DNA from: Rhodohalobacter sp. SW132
Lineage (GTDB): Bacteria > Bacteroidota > Rhodothermia > Balneolales > Balneolaceae
Direction of reading: 5' to 3'
DNA length: 64,000 bases
NCBI RefSeq assembly: GCF_003390325.1
Contig: NZ_QUOK01000011.1
Span: 118,399-182,398, forward strand
The translations under genes and the position numbers were made by a program. Shown in pieces: positions 36,249 through 45,467 of this stretch. The notes beneath the pieces are model-generated. The model was given only the letters and a program-made list of their open reading frames with translations, had not been told where the DNA came from and did no database searches. Each line of letters starts with the position of its first letter. Within the stretch, counting starts at the first letter, position 1.

Positions 36249-38759
36249 CTATACTTCAACTAAGATTTCATTGCGGACAGGAGTATAAATATCTATATCT
36301 GTAATCGGGGTCTCGATTGAAGTAATCAAACTGTATCTGACCGTATTATTGTACTTTTCTAAATTTTTTCTGGTTCTCCACCAACCTGTTACTGGATAAA
36401 TGGCAATACTATTTTTTGTTGCTAAATCAGCAGCAGTTCCAAACCAAATATCTTTATGCAAAGATCCTCTTGTTCTTCTTCGAGCTCCAAAAAGCCAATG
36501 CTCTGTTTCCGCATCAGTACCTTCGTAATCATCATCTCTAGCTTCTTTATTTTTTCTTTGACTAAACTCTTCAACCGTTTCATTTACACGGATTACATCA
36601 AATCTGAGACCATGAGATTGATAATAAAATTTTGAGGTATAATATCTTCGACCGGGATTAGGCTCAATATAGTAAGATAGTGTAACTTTAAGTTGCACTT
36701 CAGCATCTGCTAATTGAAGTAATTCCTCTCTTGGCCAAGGTAGTTCGTATAAATGAATCTGATCTGTCTTTACATTATTGCCTTCTAACCTGTACGGCTT
36801 AAATTCATTCTGAGCTATGAGAGTAAGAGAGTTTGATGCACTATTTAATGCCCTATCAATATTTGGAACCCCATAACCTACTTGTCTTGCTAAATTTTCA
36901 ATTTCTTCTTTAGAAATACCAGATAATCTTTTTTGGTTTCTAATAGCTTTTGTCCATTCAGAGCTATGTGCAATGAGCCCTCTTACGGTTTCAGACCAAA
37001 AATTTGGATATTTCCCATTAATGTTGGCGGCAAATCTTGACCCTATAGCTGTTGCTGCACTAGTAGCACCAAATGCCGTAACTGGTCTTATTACAAGGTC
37101 TTTGCTTGTACTTAACAGTTGTAATGCGTCATCATAAATGATCTCTCCCTCTTCATTATTTGCAACGTTACCTCCTTCAAACACTACATCGGGTTTATAA
37201 GGCCACTCATTTTTCCACACAAATGATGTTGAGTTAGTGGGAGCCATTTGTCCAAATTTTGCCAAAGCAGTATATCCAGGATAGAGTTCTTTATTGACTT
37301 CTGCCTTTTTAGTAAAAGTACCAATAGTTAGAGCATTCCATGATTGACCTGGATCATGAATTTGATCTGTTAAATTTTTATCTGGGTATTCGTCTGCTAC
37401 ATTTATGTATACGTTTCCACCAGAAATAAAGAATAGCTTTGATTTCTCATCTTCAGAATCTCCATAAATAATTTTGTCAACTGCTGAAGACCATGAGGAT
37501 GGCTGACCTAAGTCTCGAAAATCTGTAGTAGTCACTGCCATACAAAAGATCTTAAATGAATCTGAATCAATTATAAAAGATCTCGCAACACACTCCTCAG
37601 TAATTGCGCCAAAGTTCTCAGGGATATTTGGATCATCAGCTTCAATTATCTTAATAGATTCAATATTGTGATATATTTGAACAGGTAAATTTGTGGAGAG
37701 TACATTAGTTAGATCTCCATAAATAGCTAAACCAGCCATTAACGTACCATGTCCTCCATTACGTGCAGTATCATCAGTCCCCCACTGCTGTTTATAAGCA
37801 TCTAGTTTGTCATCTGTGATAATTGGTTCTAATAATCTATGACCATTCCTAACACCACTATCTAATAAGCAAATCACAGGTCCACCTTCATTTCTAACAT
37901 CTAATCTTTGTAATAGATCATTAATCCAATCTTCCTGTTCGATGTTAGAAATATATTTGGTAAAAAAATCCGCCCTTTCTTTTGCTTTTCTGATTTCAGC
38001 TAAATTGTTCAAAAGCAATACGGATCGACTGAGTTGCCCAGCGGTTCCATTAACCAATACAACTTTATGTTCTGGGAAATCTAAAGTCTCTGCCCCAATT
38101 TCTAAACCTATACTGACAACTTGCTCTCTTAATTTTTCAATTGAGGTAACTTGGTAATTTTCTTTTTCACTATGAGTTCTAACCCAAATTTCCCACCAAA
38201 TTCTATCATCTTTATTAGGAAAATTTAAGTTGTCGGTCCAAAAAGATTTTAAAGTAGCTATTTTTACTTTTTCAATACTTTCAACAAAATTTTTGTTTTT
38301 AGGTCTATTAGTGTCACCGTATTCTTCAGTAAGATACCTTTCGACAATTCTTATGAAGATTTCAATCTTACCCTCTGGCACAAAAACAACAGCTCTTGTG
38401 TAAGTTTTATCTTCATCTGTCTCTGGGTCGGTATCAGTTACTTTTATAGATTGGATGAGTTCGATCCCTGAACGAGTTCTGTGCAGACTATCTGCAATCA
38501 AATCATAGTCTATCGGACTACAAAATTCTATATATGTCCCATTATCTCTTGTAATATTTTCTGGGAGTGCTTTATCTTTTAAACGATCAGAAATATGCTT
38601 CACGCTTTCAAGCATATTTTTAACTCTAATCCCGTGTTGGTTTCTAGTTCTTATTTTTATTTGGGGACCAGTTCCCCGACCACCACTTGCTGTATAGATA
38701 TCAATATTAGGGCCTTCACTTATTGTGAGATGGTCAGAGCGACTCTCAGGATTTAACAT
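36249..38759 (-). CDS. ietS: S8 subtilisin-like protease of IetAS-type anti-phage system
   Basis: 836 residues. A long N-terminal region (1-290) has no motif I know. The S8 catalytic centre follows: Asp 300 (CLLDSGV), His 337 (GGHGTLMAG), oxyanion Asn 449 (SGGN) and Ser 567 (FGATSAATA), all present. A C-terminal region of about 230 residues completes it. There is no signal peptide, so it acts inside the cell. It starts 11 nt after the AAA ATPase gene. An AAA ATPase next to an intracellular subtilase is the ietAS arrangement reported as a phage-defence system. How it is triggered and what it cuts are not known from sequence. The coding region is visibly richer in A and T than flanking genes, which suggests acquisition by transfer. 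Confidence 0.85.
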   Translation of the reverse strand: MLNPESRSDHLTISEGPNIDIYTASGGRGTGPQIKIRTRNQHGIRVKNMLESVKHISDRLKDKALPENITRDNGTYIEFCSPIDYDLIADSLHRTRSGIELIQSIKVTDTDPETDEDKTYTRAVVFVPEGKIEIFIRIVERYLTEEYGDTNRPKNKNFVESIEKVKIATLKSFWTDNLNFPNKDDRIWWEIWVRTHSEKENYQVTSIEKLREQVVSIGLEIGAETLDFPEHKVVLVNGTAGQLSRSVLLLNNLAEIRKAKERADFFTKYISNIEQEDWINDLLQRLDVRNEGGPVICLLDSGVRNGHRLLEPIITDDKLDAYKQQWGTDDTARNGGHGTLMAGLAIYGDLTNVLSTNLPVQIYHNIESIKIIEADDPNIPENFGAITEECVARSFIIDSDSFKIFCMAVTTTDFRDLGQPSSWSSAVDKIIYGDSEDEKSKLFFISGGNVYINVADEYPDKNLTDQIHDPGQSWNALTIGTFTKKAEVNKELYPGYTALAKFGQMAPTNSTSFVWKNEWPYKPDVVFEGGNVANNEEGEIIYDDALQLLSTSKDLVIRPVTAFGATSAATAIGSRFAANINGKYPNFWSETVRGLIAHSSEWTKAIRNQKRLSGISKEEIENLARQVGYGVPNIDRALNSASNSLTLIAQNEFKPYRLEGNNVKTDQIHLYELPWPREELLQLADAEVQLKVTLSYYIEPNPGRRYYTSKFYYQSHGLRFDVIRVNETVEEFSQRKNKEARDDDYEGTDAETEHWLFGARRRTRGSLHKDIWFGTAADLATKNSIAIYPVTGWWRTRKNLEKYNNTVRYSLITSIETPITDIDIYTPVRNEILVEV

Positions 38760-38770
38760 GATAAATGCTA

Positions 38771-39745
38771 TTAGTATTGAATTCTATCAGATAATATTCT
38801 TAATAAAACTTGATGATCGAGGCTTTTAGAATTATCCATCAACATAGACTTTATAGCGTCATTACACGACCTAACAATATCAGCATAACTTAAACCAATT
38901 GATTGATTTGCAACTTCATCAAAATTAAACCCTTTATCTAGGCTTACGTTCTTCAGATGCCGTTTTGTTGTTTCTAATATTTGCTTTTTCTCAGGCATTT
39001 TAAAGTTAACGATATCATCAAATCTTCTAAATAATGCTCTATCAAGTACTTCTCTAAAATTTGTTGCTGCAATTATTATACTTTCAGATGTGTCGTTTTC
39101 AATGTTCAGTAAAAAGCTATTTAATACTCTTTTTATTTCGCCAACATCATTTGAAAACCCCCTGGTAGTTCCAATTGAGTCAAATTCATCAAATAGATAA
39201 ACACCTCTATTTTCTTTCATTGCATCAAAAATCAGTCTGAGCTTTGCAATGGATTCCCCCATAAATTTGGTGATTAGACCATCTAACCTAACTACAAATA
39301 TTGGGATTTTTAATTCTCCTGCAATTGCTTGGGCACTCATGGTTTTACCACACCCGGGAGGGCCCACCAGTAGTAATTTTCTAGAAGGTTGTAAGCCGTA
39401 TTTAATTAATTTTCTTTTCTCTTTTTGTTCATTAATGATTTTACTAAGTGAGTTTTTTGTCTCCTCATGTAGAACCATATCGTCTATGCGGGTATCTGGA
39501 TAGAATACCTCTAAGAGTTCAGACAATTCTCCTTGGGGGCGTGCTATCGGTACAGCGTACCTACTCGATTCAATGTTAGTATTTTTCTTTGCTTCGTCAA
39601 TTAAATCTCTAAGCTGAGTGGCTAAATTTTTATTGCCTTTTTTTGCTTCACTTGCAGCAATCTGCATAGCAGTTGCATAAAAACGAGAATCATCTCCTTC
39701 TTTATAACTTTTTATTAAGGCTTTGAGTTGGTTGCCTGAAGCCAC
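38771..39745 (-). CDS. ietA: AAA ATPase of IetAS-type anti-phage system
   Basis: 324 residues. A helical N-terminal part (1-115) is followed by one AAA domain: Walker A GPPGCGKT (128-135), pore-loop-like KFMGES (160-165), Walker B VYLFDEFD (182-189), sensor ATN (227-229) and arginine-finger region RALFRRFD (236-243). This resembles the ATPase core of FtsH or katanin-type enzymes, which handle protein substrates. It is the first gene of a two-gene unit with the protease, the likely roles being substrate recognition or unfolding and proteolysis. The start ATG is 193 bp beyond the tRNA 3' end, so the promoter lies in 39746-39880. AT-rich like its partner. Confidence 0.87.
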   Translation of the reverse strand: MASGNQLKALIKSYKEGDDSRFYATAMQIAASEAKKGNKNLATQLRDLIDEAKKNTNIESSRYAVPIARPQGELSELLEVFYPDTRIDDMVLHEETKNSLSKIINEQKEKRKLIKYGLQPSRKLLLVGPPGCGKTMSAQAIAGELKIPIFVVRLDGLITKFMGESIAKLRLIFDAMKENRGVYLFDEFDSIGTTRGFSNDVGEIKRVLNSFLLNIENDTSESIIIAATNFREVLDRALFRRFDDIVNFKMPEKKQILETTKRHLKNVSLDKGFNFDEVANQSIGLSYADIVRSCNDAIKSMLMDNSKSLDHQVLLRILSDRIQY

Positions 39746-39883
39746 AATATTTGTATTTAGTTAAACGCCGATTGGTTTTTCTACAGTCAGATCCTAAGAC
39801 AATAACAAAAATTGTTATAACAAATTCCATAATTATCATCTAAATGATTTTGATGAAATGTGTTGCCACTGTTATGCCAATTT

Positions 39884-39930
39884 AAATAAAAAAAGCCTTA
39901 AGCAGCTAATAATTAGACACTTAAGGCTTT
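39884..39930 (-). terminator. Rho-independent terminator after tRNA
   Basis: AAAGCCTTAAG (39892-39902) and CTTAAGGCTTT (39920-39930) are perfect complements around a 17-nt loop. On the minus strand the second-read arm runs into TTTTTTTATTT. It ends the tRNA transcript 8 nt after the tRNA and separates it from the ietA promoter region. Confidence 0.85.
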
Positions 39931-39937
39931 ATATTTG

Positions 39938-40011
39938 TATCGTGGGGCGGACTTGAACCGCCGACCTCCGGGTTATGAATCCGACGCTCTAACCACCTGA
40001 GCTACCACGAC
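39938..40011 (-). tRNA. tRNA with CAT anticodon (elongator tRNA-Met most likely)
   Basis: On the minus strand a full cloverleaf can be folded: acceptor GTCGTGG with CCACGAT, D-arm GCTC/GAGC, anticodon loop TTCATAA (anticodon CAT), T-arm GGCGG-TTCAAGT-CCGCC. The ordinary C11-G24 D-arm argues for an elongator, not an initiator. Met and the lysidine-modified Ile tRNA share CAT, so identity is not settled. Two weak points are visible: a G-T pair at 1:72 and an A-C mismatch at 31:39. CCA is not fully encoded. Confidence 0.85.
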
Positions 40012-40048
40012 ATAATGCTTCATTACGATTTAATACTTCTTATACAAT

Positions 40049-40112
40049 CGGACTTGAACCGCCGACCTCCGGGTTATGAATCCGACGCTCTAACCACCTG
40101 AGCTACCACGAC
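40049..40112 (-). pseudogene. Truncated copy of the CAT-anticodon tRNA gene
   Basis: Bases 40049-40114 repeat 39948-40013 without a single difference, at a period of 101 bp. This covers the tRNA from its 5' end through the D-arm, anticodon arm and T-loop, but the copy lacks the rest of the T-stem and the whole 3' acceptor strand, which are replaced by unrelated AT-rich sequence. It cannot make a functional tRNA. The lost end is the 3' end, opposite to the usual footprint of an integrase at a tRNA gene. Confidence 0.85.
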
Positions 40113-40363
40113 ATGGCATTTCAAGAAATCAAAAAATCTGCATTGGTTATTAGACAACGGAATTGAATCGGCAATATCATATACACACCTATCATCCTGA
40201 CGCCCCTAAAACCAAAGAGCATCAAATATAAGGTTTTTTACAGAAAGGGTGAAGGAAAATGCGGATTTTTTTATACTCTTTTTCTATCCTAATCATTCTT
40301 TATCTTGGGCGAGTTAAACAAATTCTATATCAATAATAAATAAGAACGCAGCAGAGTAAAGGA

Positions 40364-41830
40364 ATGGCAAAACGTATCACCAATCGGGAAAAAGATTACT
40401 CACAATGGTACCTGGATGTAATTAAAGAGGCTAAACTGGCTGATCACTCGCAGGTAAGGGGGTGTATGGTTATTCGTCCCCACGGTTTTGCTTTGTGGGA
40501 AAATATGAAAGGTGCTCTCGATCAGATGTTCAAAGATACCGGTCACGAGAATGCTTATTTCCCGCTTTTTATCCCGAAATCATTTCTTTCTAAGGAAGCG
40601 CAGCACGTTGAAGGTTTTGCAAAAGAGTGCGCGGTCATCACACACAGCAGGTTAAAAAGCGTTGAGGGCGGCGTGGAAGTTGATCCCGACTCCAAGCTGG
40701 AAGAAGAGCTGATTGTTCGTCCAACTTCCGAAACCATTATTTGGGATTCGTACCGAAACTGGATCCAATCCTACCGCGACCTTCCTATCCTGATTAATCA
40801 ATGGGCAAATGTTGTCCGCTGGGAGATGCGTACGCGACTCTTTTTGAGAACTATGGAATTTTTATGGCAAGAAGGTCATACGGCACATGCAACCCGCGAA
40901 GAGGCTGTTGAAGAAACCGAGAGGATGCTTGAAGTCTACCGAACCTTTGCCGAAGAGTTCATGGCGATGCCGGTAATTACGGGCAAAAAAACCGAAAGCG
41001 AACGGTTTGCCGGTGCTGAAGAAACGTATTGTATTGAAGCGATGATGCAGGATGGCAAAGCTCTGCAAGCCGGAACCTCTCACTTTCTCGGGCAAAATTT
41101 TGCCAAAGCTTTCGATGTAAAATTTCAAAATCAGAATGGTGAACACGACTTCGTTTGGGCAACAAGCTGGGGAGTTTCCACCCGTCTTGTTGGAGGGCTC
41201 ATCATGACCCATTCCGATGATAACGGCCTCGTTCTGCCCCCTAAATTGGCTCCTCACCAGGTTGTGGTTGTTCCGATCTTCAGAAGTGACGAACAGAAAG
41301 CTGAAGTACTTGAATATATCCGTCCGGTTATGGATGATTTGAAATCAAAGGGAGTCAGAATAAAACTCGATGATCGCGACAACTACAATCCCGGCTACAA
41401 ATTTGCTGAACATGAAGCGCAGGGTGTTCCGCTGCGCATTGCCGTTGGGCCCCGGGATGTTGAAAACGGAAACCTCGAACTTGCCCGCCGTGACACTCTT
41501 GATAAAAACATCATCTCAAAAGAGGGAATCGGGGAGAAAATAGTTCAGCTTCTGGATGAGATTCAATCCGATCTTTTTGACCGGGCTAAAAAACGGACAA
41601 AAGAGAAGACTCGCACAGTCAATTCATATGAAGAGTTTCAGGACGAAATTGAAAAAGGCGGTTTTATTTACGCTCACTGGGATGGTACGCCCGAAACGGA
41701 AGAAAAAATTAAACAAGATACCAAAGCGACAATCCGTTGTATCCCCTTGAAACCCAATACTGAAACCGGAATCTGTATGGTAACCGGAAAACCTTCAGAA
41801 CGCCGGGTACTTTTTGCAAGAGCTTATTAA
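40364..41830 (+). CDS. proS: Prolyl-tRNA synthetase, short archaeal/eukaryotic type
   Basis: 488 residues. Class II aminoacyl-tRNA synthetase core with motif 2 at [21 protein letters not shown], motif 3 near [21 protein letters not shown], the anticodon-binding domain ([13 protein letters not shown]), and the C-terminal zinc-type domain ending in FARAY with the conserved terminal Tyr. It lacks the editing insertion of the long bacterial type. It charges tRNA-Pro in the cytosol. The start follows AAAGGA at a suitable distance. It is followed 15 nt later by nnr on the same strand. Confidence 0.97.
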   Translation: MAKRITNREKDYSQWYLDVIKEAKLADHSQVRGCMVIRPHGFALWENMKGALDQMFKDTGHENAYFPLFIPKSFLSKEAQHVEGFAKECAVITHSRLKSVEGGVEVDPDSKLEEELIVRPTSETIIWDSYRNWIQSYRDLPILINQWANVVRWEMRTRLFLRTMEFLWQEGHTAHATREEAVEETERMLEVYRTFAEEFMAMPVITGKKTESERFAGAEETYCIEAMMQDGKALQAGTSHFLGQNFAKAFDVKFQNQNGEHDFVWATSWGVSTRLVGGLIMTHSDDNGLVLPPKLAPHQVVVVPIFRSDEQKAEVLEYIRPVMDDLKSKGVRIKLDDRDNYNPGYKFAEHEAQGVPLRIAVGPRDVENGNLELARRDTLDKNIISKEGIGEKIVQLLDEIQSDLFDRAKKRTKEKTRTVNSYEEFQDEIEKGGFIYAHWDGTPETEEKIKQDTKATIRCIPLKPNTETGICMVTGKPSERRVLFARAY

Positions 41831-41845
41831 AAGGGGCACTACCTC

Positions 41846-43351
41846 ATGAGTTTAAAATCTCCTGATAATCGTTTTCTTCGTCTCTGCACAGCAGAACAGA
41901 GCCGCCAGCTCGACCACGATACCATTCAAACATTTGGCCTGAACGGTAATCTGTTAATGGAAATTGCCGGTCTTAAAGCTTCAGAATTCATCCGGCAAAC
42001 TGTGGGTAACAACCGGCATGGAGTGTATGTATGCGGTAAAGGCAATAACGCCGGTGATGCTTTCGTGATTGCCCGATACCTGGCGGACAGCCCCAAACAC
42101 AGGATTACAATCTGCCTGATTTCGGGAGATCAACAGCTATCAGATGATGCAGAGAAAAATCTTTCCCTGCTAAGAAAATTATCAGATCACTCCTCACATA
42201 TTACATTTACCGGGAATTTATCTTCAGACTTGCTCCAGGATGCCGATTACATTGTGGATGGCATGATTGGCACCGGACTAAAATCTGAACTTCGTGAGCC
42301 GCTTCATTCAGCCGTAAAATCAATAAACAGTTCTGATACGCTAACTTTTTCCCTTGATATTCCAACCGGCCTGAACTGCAATACAGGTCAAATCCTGGGT
42401 GAATCCGTTCAAGCGGATCATACAATTACCTTTGGCACCAATAAAATCGGTTTTTATTTAGGTAGTGGTCCTGAACGGTGCGGAAATATACATTTTGCTG
42501 AACTTCCCTTTCCGGAGCACCATCGCAATCATTCAGCTGTTTTAATCCATTCCAATATAAAACCGGAACTGCAAACCGGTCCGTTGCCTGCATCACACAA
42601 ATACGAAAAAGGAACGGTTCACATTATTGCAGGTTCTGAGGGAATGACCGGAGCCGCAATCATGTCGGCTCGTTCTGCCTGGAAAGCCGGTGCAGGTGCC
42701 GTAATTCTTTATTGTCCCAAGGGATTGCTTCACATTTATGAACAGACTCTGCCTGAAATCATAAAGGTCCCGCTCGGATCAGAGCATCACATGTTCTTTA
42801 AACCTGAACATGTTCCGGCTGTCAAAAATCGTATTTCAGAAAAACCAGGGCCCGTGCTTGCCGGTCCGGGAATTGGAAGATCTGAAGAAACACGTGAATT
42901 CATTTTAGAACTGACAAATTCATTCAAGCATCCGCTGATTTTAGATGCAGATGCCCTGGCTGGATGGGATGAGTTAAAAAATTACGACACCTCTGGATGG
43001 ATACTCACACCTCACATCGGGGAGCTGAAAAATTCGATGAACATTTCGTTTTCATCAGACGAGGAGCGATTGAGTCAGTTAAAAAAACTTTCGAAAGAGA
43101 GCAGATGCACCATTCTATCGAAAGGATATCCCCTGATTACAGCCACACCTGATGACGGAGTATTCATTACCGGTTATGATACAAGAATCTTCTCAAGGGC
43201 AGGATTTGGAGATGTTTTAGCCGGAACAATTGCGGGCTATCTGGCTATAGAGAATAACACTACAGATGCTATCATAAAGTCGTTGGTTGAGAATTTTGAA
43301 ATTGCCAACTGCGTTAAAGATCCTGAACCCAGAACAATCTATGGTAGGTAG
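41846..43351 (+). CDS. nnr: Bifunctional NAD(P)H-hydrate epimerase / ADP-dependent dehydratase
   Basis: 501 residues with two domains. Residues 1-220 form the YjeF_N epimerase (NLLMEIAGLKASEF, then GKGNNAGDAFVIARY, where the family norm is GNNGGDG). Residues about 240-500 form the ribokinase-like dehydratase (KYEKGTVHIIAG, AGPGIGRSEETREF, LTPHIGELKN, RAGFGDVLAGTIAGY, where the norm is AGTGDVLAG). The catalytic Asp in GD is kept. The enzyme repairs hydrated NADH and NADPH in the cytosol. The two small motif deviations may lower activity or reflect the lineage. It overlaps the start of the VanZ gene by 11 nt. Confidence 0.93.
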   Translation: MSLKSPDNRFLRLCTAEQSRQLDHDTIQTFGLNGNLLMEIAGLKASEFIRQTVGNNRHGVYVCGKGNNAGDAFVIARYLADSPKHRITICLISGDQQLSDDAEKNLSLLRKLSDHSSHITFTGNLSSDLLQDADYIVDGMIGTGLKSELREPLHSAVKSINSSDTLTFSLDIPTGLNCNTGQILGESVQADHTITFGTNKIGFYLGSGPERCGNIHFAELPFPEHHRNHSAVLIHSNIKPELQTGPLPASHKYEKGTVHIIAGSEGMTGAAIMSARSAWKAGAGAVILYCPKGLLHIYEQTLPEIIKVPLGSEHHMFFKPEHVPAVKNRISEKPGPVLAGPGIGRSEETREFILELTNSFKHPLILDADALAGWDELKNYDTSGWILTPHIGELKNSMNISFSSDEERLSQLKKLSKESRCTILSKGYPLITATPDDGVFITGYDTRIFSRAGFGDVLAGTIAGYLAIENNTTDAIIKSLVENFEIANCVKDPEPRTIYGR

Positions 43352-43793
43352 AACGGTTTCCTTTTTCGCAGCTCATAAATATATCGTCTATGCGCTGTTC
43401 ACCATTATTACGATCTTCACGCTTTATCTAACTCTGATCCCGCTGAGAAGCGTCCCTGGGATTTCCCTGTTTGAATACAACAAACTTGGCCATTTTCTGA
43501 TGTTCTTCGGTTGGACATTCATGCTTGGGTTTTCATTTATAATCCGTAACAATAAATTAGCCCCGCTATTCCGAATCTTTCTTGCCGGAATGGTGTTTGG
43601 TATATCCATAGAGTTCGCTCAGGAACTCCTGCCTTATGGCAGAACGGCCAGTGTTTGGGATGCCGCAGCGGATGTTGCCGGTAGTTTTGTTGCTGTTCTA
43701 TTGCTATGGGGCATACAAACCAGGTATCAGTCTTATTTGAAACCAGCTTTAATAAAAAATAATATCAACAACGGTAACACGTTGGAAAGTTAG
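43341..43793 (+). CDS. VanZ-family membrane protein
   Basis: 150 residues from ATG 43341; an upstream in-frame start at 43287 would lie well inside nnr. About four hydrophobic segments (14-35, 46-66, 73-92, 104-124), with the VanZ pattern in NKLGHFLMFFGWTFMLGFS and ISIEFAQELLPYGRTASVWDAAADVAGS. VanZ proteins are named from glycopeptide-resistance clusters, where VanZ gives low-level teicoplanin resistance; the function of stand-alone bacterial homologues is unclear. It overlaps the nnr stop by 11 nt, indicating translational coupling. Confidence 0.85.
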   Translation: MVGRTVSFFAAHKYIVYALFTIITIFTLYLTLIPLRSVPGISLFEYNKLGHFLMFFGWTFMLGFSFIIRNNKLAPLFRIFLAGMVFGISIEFAQELLPYGRTASVWDAAADVAGSFVAVLLLWGIQTRYQSYLKPALIKNNINNGNTLES

Positions 43794-43845
43794 CATTAAA
43801 TAATGTATACTTAATGCGAGCAAAAACTTTTACAGGTGAATTATT

Positions 43846-44496
43846 ATGGAAAGGAAAAAACCGGAAGCAGATTTAAGGAAATACTATACTGTTTTTCTTC
43901 AACTTGGAATGATACTAACGCTTGCAATTTTTATTGTGGCCGTTAGAATCGACATAACCAGTCTCGCTCCTGACGAGTATGTTCTTGACGAACAGGAGAT
44001 TGTTGAGATGGAAGAAATTATCCAGACACGTCAAATTGAAACACCCCCACCTCCACCACGTCCTCCGGTTCCTGTAGAGGTTCCCAATGATGAAATTATT
44101 GATGATGTGGATATTGACATTTCTGCCGATTGGGATTTGGATGACAGACTTGATATGCCACCTCCACAACAGGAAGAAGAGGAGCCTGAAGAAGATTTCT
44201 TCGTAGTTGTTGAAGAGATGCCGGAGCTTATCGGTGGACTTGCTTCCATCCAGGAAAATATTCGCTATCCCGAAATGGCGCGAAGAGCAGGAATTGAAGG
44301 CCGAGTATATGTACAGTTTATCGTAAACGAACAAGGGCAAGTTGAGGATCCACAAGTTATTCGCGGAATCGGCGGTGGCGCTGATGAAGAAGCCCTGAGA
44401 GCTGTTCGTCAGGCTCAGTTCCGTCCCGGAATGCAGCGTGGACGTCCCGTTCGTGTTCAGTATAGTTTGCCTGTTGTATTCAGACTTCAGAACTAA
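43846..44496 (+). CDS. tonB: TonB-type energy transducer
   Basis: 216 residues. One N-terminal membrane helix (about 14-34), a proline- and acid-rich spacer (ETPPPPPRPPVPVEVP, then PPPQQEEEEPEED), and a C-terminal TonB domain (LIGGLASIQENIRYPEMARRAG, then GRVYVQFIVNEQGQV, ending in VVFRLQN). It spans the periplasm and passes energy from ExbB/ExbD to TonB-dependent receptors such as SusC. No exbB or exbD lies next to it. A strong terminator follows. Confidence 0.94.
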   Translation: MERKKPEADLRKYYTVFLQLGMILTLAIFIVAVRIDITSLAPDEYVLDEQEIVEMEEIIQTRQIETPPPPPRPPVPVEVPNDEIIDDVDIDISADWDLDDRLDMPPPQQEEEEPEEDFFVVVEEMPELIGGLASIQENIRYPEMARRAGIEGRVYVQFIVNEQGQVEDPQVIRGIGGGADEEALRAVRQAQFRPGMQRGRPVRVQYSLPVVFRLQN

Positions 44497-44530
44497 ATCA
44501 GCTTATAAACGGCACTATATTTTCAAATTA

Positions 44531-44567
44531 AAAAAAAGCTTGTCGGCAAAACCGACAAGCTTTTTTT
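44531..44567. terminator. Bidirectional terminator between tonB and the NUDIX gene
   Basis: AAAAAAAGCTTGTCGG (44531-44546) and CCGACAAGCTTTTTTT (44552-44567) form a perfect 16-bp stem with a 5-nt loop and T-tracts on both strands, placed between two convergent genes. Confidence 0.95.
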
Positions 44568-44608
44568 ATGCTTATTTATTTTCTGAATGATGGGATAACG
44601 TTTCCAGG

Positions 44609-45052
44609 CTACCGGTTTATACCCTCTTTAAACCTGGCAATCAGATGTTTTAGATTCTGATATTCCACAATCTCTTCAGCCTTTTTGACAGATATCCATT
44701 CAACTTTATCAATCCCCTCCGCTTCTTGCGGAGTGTAAGATAACTGATCATCGGTTAGTCTCATCACGAACCAATAGGTAACTTTGTCGAAATGTGTGCC
44801 GTTTTGTTCATAGCTGTGCTCCGTAGTTCCGAGATTAGCTTCTATTACAGGATTCTTTTTTAACCCCACCTCCTCCCGAACTTCCCTGGCCGCACACTCC
44901 GCTATCGATTCATCCGGTTCAAGTTTACCTTTTGGCAGATCCCAGACTCCATTTCTATGGATAAGTAATATCTGAACAGCATACGGTTCTTTCCGAAACA
45001 GAATTCCACCCGCAGCCGTTATCTTTTCTGCTTTCGAATCACGCTTCGTCAT
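44609..45052 (-). CDS. NUDIX hydrolase
   Basis: 147 residues from ATG 45052; an in-frame ATG at 45094 exists but lies deeper inside the upstream gene. The NUDIX box is exact: G, five residues, E, seven residues, REVREEVGL, within LPKGKLEPDESIAECAAREV. It hydrolyses a nucleoside diphosphate linked to another group; the substrate cannot be told. The start overlaps the last 14 nt of the DUF1844 gene (stop TGA at 45039-45041), so translation is coupled. Confidence 0.92.
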   Translation of the reverse strand: MTKRDSKAEKITAAGGILFRKEPYAVQILLIHRNGVWDLPKGKLEPDESIAECAAREVREEVGLKKNPVIEANLGTTEHSYEQNGTHFDKVTYWFVMRLTDDQLSYTPQEAEGIDKVEWISVKKAEEIVEYQNLKHLIARFKEGINR

Positions 45053-45362
45053 CAGAAGAAGTTTGCTCTTTCTTTTTCTCTTCAGCGAAGCCAAGACGGA
45101 GTTTATTAAGGGTTTCTGTTACATAACCGCTGATTTCTTTCGGTAAATTCCCTTTGGTATATTTTTCAAGCATCACAATGGTATCAATTGCATACTTCGC
45201 TGATTTTAAATCCCGGGCCTTTTTACCGGTTTGTGGATTTTCCGTTTTACCGAGCCCCATCATTGCGATCTGCTCATGCTGTTGTATCAGCATCACAAAA
45301 AGTAATTGTTGCTGCTGGTCTTCGTTTAGTTTTTCGCCATTTTGATCTGTTTTATCAGACAT
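45039..45362 (-). CDS. DUF1844 domain protein
   Basis: 107 residues from ATG 45362 (MSDKTDQNGEK); an earlier in-frame start at 45392 is possible. The domain covers most of it: QLLFVMLIQQHEQIAMMGLG, ENPQTGKKARDLKSAKYAIDTIVMLEKYTKGNL and a helical end, followed by an acidic/basic tail. DUF1844 has no settled function; the proteins are small, helical and cytosolic. It is coupled by overlap to the NUDIX gene. Confidence 0.88.
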   Translation of the reverse strand: MSDKTDQNGEKLNEDQQQQLLFVMLIQQHEQIAMMGLGKTENPQTGKKARDLKSAKYAIDTIVMLEKYTKGNLPKEISGYVTETLNKLRLGFAEEKKKEQTSSDDEA

Positions 45363-45467
45363 AGTAACAGGTTTTTCTTCAGTTAATGCCAATTTACAAT
45401 ACGTGGATGAAGTAAAGGTTTTGTATACTTAACCATCATTTAAAAATACAAAATATCATATTCAAAC

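Noticed and set aside
39938..40112. Standard integrase attachment-site pair
   Set aside because: The duplicated part is the 5' end of the tRNA instead of the 3' end, the copies are only 101 bp apart and no integrase gene is in the window.
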